A stretch of 8,995 bases of DNA from Anaeromyxobacter dehalogenans (GTDB taxonomy: Bacteria > Myxococcota_A > UBA9042 > DTJE01), in assembly GCA_020722625.1 (NCBI GenBank), contig DYKK01000124.1:1-8995 (forward strand), read 5' to 3'. The position numbers and the translations under genes were made by a program. Shown here piece by piece: positions 6,942-8,995 of the stretch. The notes beneath the pieces were generated by a model, which was given only the letters and a program-made list of their open reading frames with translations, was not told where the DNA came from and did not search any database. Position 1 is the stretch's first letter; each line of letters opens with the position of its first letter.

Positions 6942-8995
6942 ATGAGGCACGTCGTTACGGTCGGGATCGCGGCGGGACTGATCGCGGCGATCTCGTGTTC
7001 GCAGGGGTCGGGGAAGAAGGGGCCGTCCGTGTGGCCCGCGGACGTCCAGGAATCCGGGACGGATGTTCCGGCGGACCCCGGGCATGGGACGGACCGGGCA
7101 CAGGACCCGGGACCGGGGTCCGACCCGGCGGGGGACACGCCGGACGGGGAGGCCCCGGGGTGCGTGGCCGATCAGGACTGCGAGGGACGATTTCCAGACC
7201 TCGGGCCGTGCGAGGAGGCCAGGTGCGACGAGGGCGTGTGCGTGCGGGCCGGGAAGGAGGACTGTTGCACGGCGTCCGCGGAATGCGAGGATGGTGATGT
7301 TTGCACAGAAGATATATGCAGCGACAACAAATGTTACCATGACGCGATCGCGGGGTGCTGCGAGACCGTGGACGATTGCGGCCCGGCGATCCCCTGCGAG
7401 GCGATGACCTGCCTGGACAACCGGTGCGTGAGCGAGCCCATCCCCGACTGCTGCGTCGAGGACGAGGAGTGCGACGACGGCGACGACTGCACGGTGGATT
7501 CGTGCCGGGAGGCGGTGTGCGTGAACGAGACCGTCCCCGGTTGCTGCAACGAGCCGCAGGATTGCCCGGAGTATGGAGAGGACCTCTGCATCGAGGTCTT
7601 CTGCGTGGAGGGCGTGTGCCAGAGCGTGGAAGTCCCGGAGTGCTGCCATGTGGACGGGGACTGCGACGACCTGGACGTGTGCACGTCCGAGAAGTGCGTC
7701 GAGAACGAGTGCGCCCGGGAGGTGGTGCCCGGATGCTGCCACGACGCGGAGGACTGCCCGCCGGCCGGGAACTGCATGGTGGTGTCGTGCGAGGAGAACG
7801 CCTGCCGGTACGCCCCGGACCCCGCCTGCGAGTGCCTGGCACCCGCGGACTGCGACGACGGGAACGAGTGCTCGATCGACGAGTGCGACGACGGGACGTG
7901 CGTGTTCCACCCGAACCCGGGCACGCCCGGGTGCTGCGGCGAGGACGGGGACTGCGACGACGGCGACGTGTGCACCACGGACCGGTGCGAGGCGTTCTGG
8001 TGCGCCCACTCGCTGGCCCCGGGGTGCTGCGAGACCGTGGAGGACTGCGTGCCTCCGACCCCGTGCGAGACCGTCGCAGGTTGTGTGAACAAGAAATGTC
8101 TGTTCGTGTGGCAGCAAGGGTGTTGCGCCGCGGACGCGCAGTGCGACGACGGGCACCCGTGCACGAAGGACCGGTGCGACGACGGGGTCTGCGTCCACGA
8201 CCCCATCGCGGGCTGCTGCGCGCTCGACGCGGACTGTCACGACTGGGACCCCTGCACGACCGACCTCTGCACCCCCCAGGGCTGCGTGCACGAGGGGATC
8301 GCGGGTTGCTGCGAGGCCTCGTACCAGTGCGACGACGGGGACCCGTGCACCGACGATGCCTGCGTGGAAGGCCGGTGCCGCAACCAGGCGATCCAGAACT
8401 GCTGCACCTCGGCCGCGGACTGCGACGACGGGGACTCGTGCACGTGGGACCTGTGCCAGTACGGCTCGTGCGGGCACGCGGACCTGTGCAGCAAGTGCAC
8501 GTCGGACGCCGAGTGCGCGGACGCGGACCCCTGCACCGCGGACCTCTGCGTGATGGGGACCTGCGTGCGCAAGCAGAACCCGGGGTGCTGCGTGACGGAC
8601 GAGGACTGCGCGGACGACGACCCCTGCACCGACGACCGGTGCCAGGGCCAGGCATGCGTGCACGTCCCCGCGTGCGGCGACTGCCAGGACGACGCGGGGT
8701 GCGACGACGGGAACCTGTGCACCGTGGACCGTTGCGAGGGCGGGACGTGCGTGTACGAGGCCGACCCCACCTGCTGCATCAACGACTTCGAGTGCGACGA
8801 CGGGGACCCGTGCACGGTGGACGCCTGCCAGTTTCACCACTGCGCGCACGTCCAGACCCAGTGCGGGGGGTGCGCGACGGACGCGGACTGCCTGGACGAC
8901 GACCCCTGCACGTCGGAGCGCTGCGTGGAAGGGAGGTGCCTGCGCATGGTCGTCACGGACTGCTGCGTGACGGACGCGGACTGCGACGACGGCAA
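6942..8995 (+). CDS. Cysteine-rich tandem-repeat lipoprotein (3' end outside the window)
   Basis: The frame opens at ATG 6942, 7 nt after GGAGG, and is still open at the right edge after 684 codons, so the gene is partial. Residues 1-19 are a lipoprotein signal peptide ending LIAAISC, with Cys19 as the lipidated residue. Residues 20-73 are a disordered tether rich in Gly, Pro, Asp and Thr. From Cys74 the protein is a tandem array of modules, mostly 31 residues long, with six cysteines in the order CC-x5-C-x5-C-x4-C-x4-C and a core like CDDGDPCT. The resemblance is to the bacterial CDDG-type repeats and, more distantly, the Dictyostelium CTDC repeat. The many cysteines should form disulfides after export, giving a stiff acidic rod on the cell surface; the Asp clusters might bind calcium. 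The function is unknown; adhesion or surface structure is inference. No enzyme domain is visible in the part present. The gene stands alone behind its own -10-like element. Confidence 0.9.
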   Translation, partial: MRHVVTVGIAAGLIAAISCSQGSGKKGPSVWPADVQESGTDVPADPGHGTDRAQDPGPGSDPAGDTPDGEAPGCVADQDCEGRFPDLGPCEEARCDEGVCVRAGKEDCCTASAECEDGDVCTEDICSDNKCYHDAIAGCCETVDDCGPAIPCEAMTCLDNRCVSEPIPDCCVEDEECDDGDDCTVDSCREAVCVNETVPGCCNEPQDCPEYGEDLCIEVFCVEGVCQSVEVPECCHVDGDCDDLDVCTSEKCVENECAREVVPGCCHDAEDCPPAGNCMVVSCEENACRYAPDPACECLAPADCDDGNECSIDECDDGTCVFHPNPGTPGCCGEDGDCDDGDVCTTDRCEAFWCAHSLAPGCCETVEDCVPPTPCETVAGCVNKKCLFVWQQGCCAADAQCDDGHPCTKDRCDDGVCVHDPIAGCCALDADCHDWDPCTTDLCTPQGCVHEGIAGCCEASYQCDDGDPCTDDACVEGRCRNQAIQNCCTSAADCDDGDSCTWDLCQYGSCGHADLCSKCTSDAECADADPCTADLCVMGTCVRKQNPGCCVTDEDCADDDPCTDDRCQGQACVHVPACGDCQDDAGCDDGNLCTVDRCEGGTCVYEADPTCCINDFECDDGDPCTVDACQFHHCAHVQTQCGGCATDADCLDDDPCTSERCVEGRCLRMVVTDCCVTDADCDDG
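7161..8995 (+). repeat. Array of about 31-residue six-cysteine modules (19 complete, a 20th cut off)
   Basis: Module starts by residue are 74, 108, 139, 170, 201, 234, 265, 296, 331, 362, 394, 425, 456, 487, 519, 549, 581, 611, 644 and 674. Eleven are exactly 31 residues; the others range from 30 to 35. Modules 3, 5, 7 and 10 lack the CDDG core (for example CGPAIPC, CPPAGNC, CVPPTPC), while the C-terminal modules fit it best. Most junctions carry a CC pair; four carry a split pair (C-x-C or C-x-x-C). At DNA level some modules share exact stretches, such as the 23 bases at 8328-8350 and 8793-8815, which makes the array prone to recombination and assembly error. Confidence 0.9.
7291..7340. other. 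AT-rich patch inside the cysteine-repeat gene
   Basis: Of these 50 bases, 31 are A or T (62 %), in a gene otherwise almost entirely G/C-ending. The codons include GAT, GGT, GTT, ACA, GAA, ATA, AAA, TGT and CAT. The reading frame and all cysteines of module 2 (residues 108-138) are preserved, so it is a local change of codon use rather than a disruption. Confidence 0.7.

Noticed and set aside
7334..8206. Minus-strand 290-codon frame with repetitive Ser/His/Gln sequence
   Set aside because: It is the reverse complement of the cysteine modules; the apparent repeats only mirror the real ones, and no ribosome site or motif supports it.
5229..8849. Minus-strand open frame of 1206 codons spanning the peptidase, the intergenic stretch and the cysteine array
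   Set aside because: It crosses two well-supported plus-strand genes and reads as Ala/Val/Arg/His low complexity. It is a shadow of codon bias.
7161..8995. CRISPR-like or non-coding tandem repeat array
   Set aside because: The periodicity of about 93 bp is a multiple of three, the frame stays open, and conservation follows cysteine codons rather than identical DNA repeats and unique spacers.

Overview
The window is very GC-rich (roughly 70 % by eye) bacterial DNA. It carries four large genes and almost nothing else. Two genes encode lipoproteins with clear type II signal peptides, which points to a Gram-negative cell with an outer-membrane lipoprotein system. Long arrays of 'CDDGDPCT'-type cysteine modules behind a Gly/Pro/Asp-rich tether, plus a giant lipase-like lipoprotein with calcium loops, are a style typical of Myxococcota and related former 'Deltaproteobacteria'. 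This taxonomic call is inference from style, not from a marker gene.

Layout. Positions 1-175 hold no supported gene, only hairpin-forming sequence and a sigma70-like promoter. 176-1558 (+) is a soluble FAD-dependent 2-hydroxyacid dehydrogenase of the GlcD/DLD/D2HGDH family. It converges, with 7 bp between stop codons, on 4994-1566 (-), a 1142-residue alpha/beta-hydrolase-like lipoprotein with several EF-hand-type calcium loops. 4995-5300 is a divergent control region. 5301-6791 (+) is an M32 metallocarboxypeptidase (carboxypeptidase Taq family). 6792-6941 is a short intergenic stretch with a 13-bp tandem duplication and a promoter-like element. 6942 to the right edge (+) is the 5' part of a cysteine-rich repeat lipoprotein: 684 codons are visible, with 19 complete modules and the start of a 20th, and no stop is reached.

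How the genes relate. Nothing indicates one operon or pathway. Each of the three plus-strand genes has its own -10-like element 26-28 nt before its ATG, so they look like single-gene transcription units. The FAD enzyme and the peptidase lack signal peptides and look cytoplasmic. The two lipoproteins are exported, and both are rich in Asp-lined potential calcium loops and cysteines, suggesting surface or periplasmic functions.

The most interesting observations are: an alternating two-module higher-order pattern in the cysteine array; two isolated AT-rich, unpreferred-codon patches of about 50 nt inside the two lipoprotein genes; a large calcium-loop insertion just before the hydrolase nucleophile; and a substituted GDGN motif in the FAD enzyme. 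I did not see a defence system, CRISPR array, transposase, tRNA or rRNA. The very long antisense open frames are by-products of GC-rich codon use.
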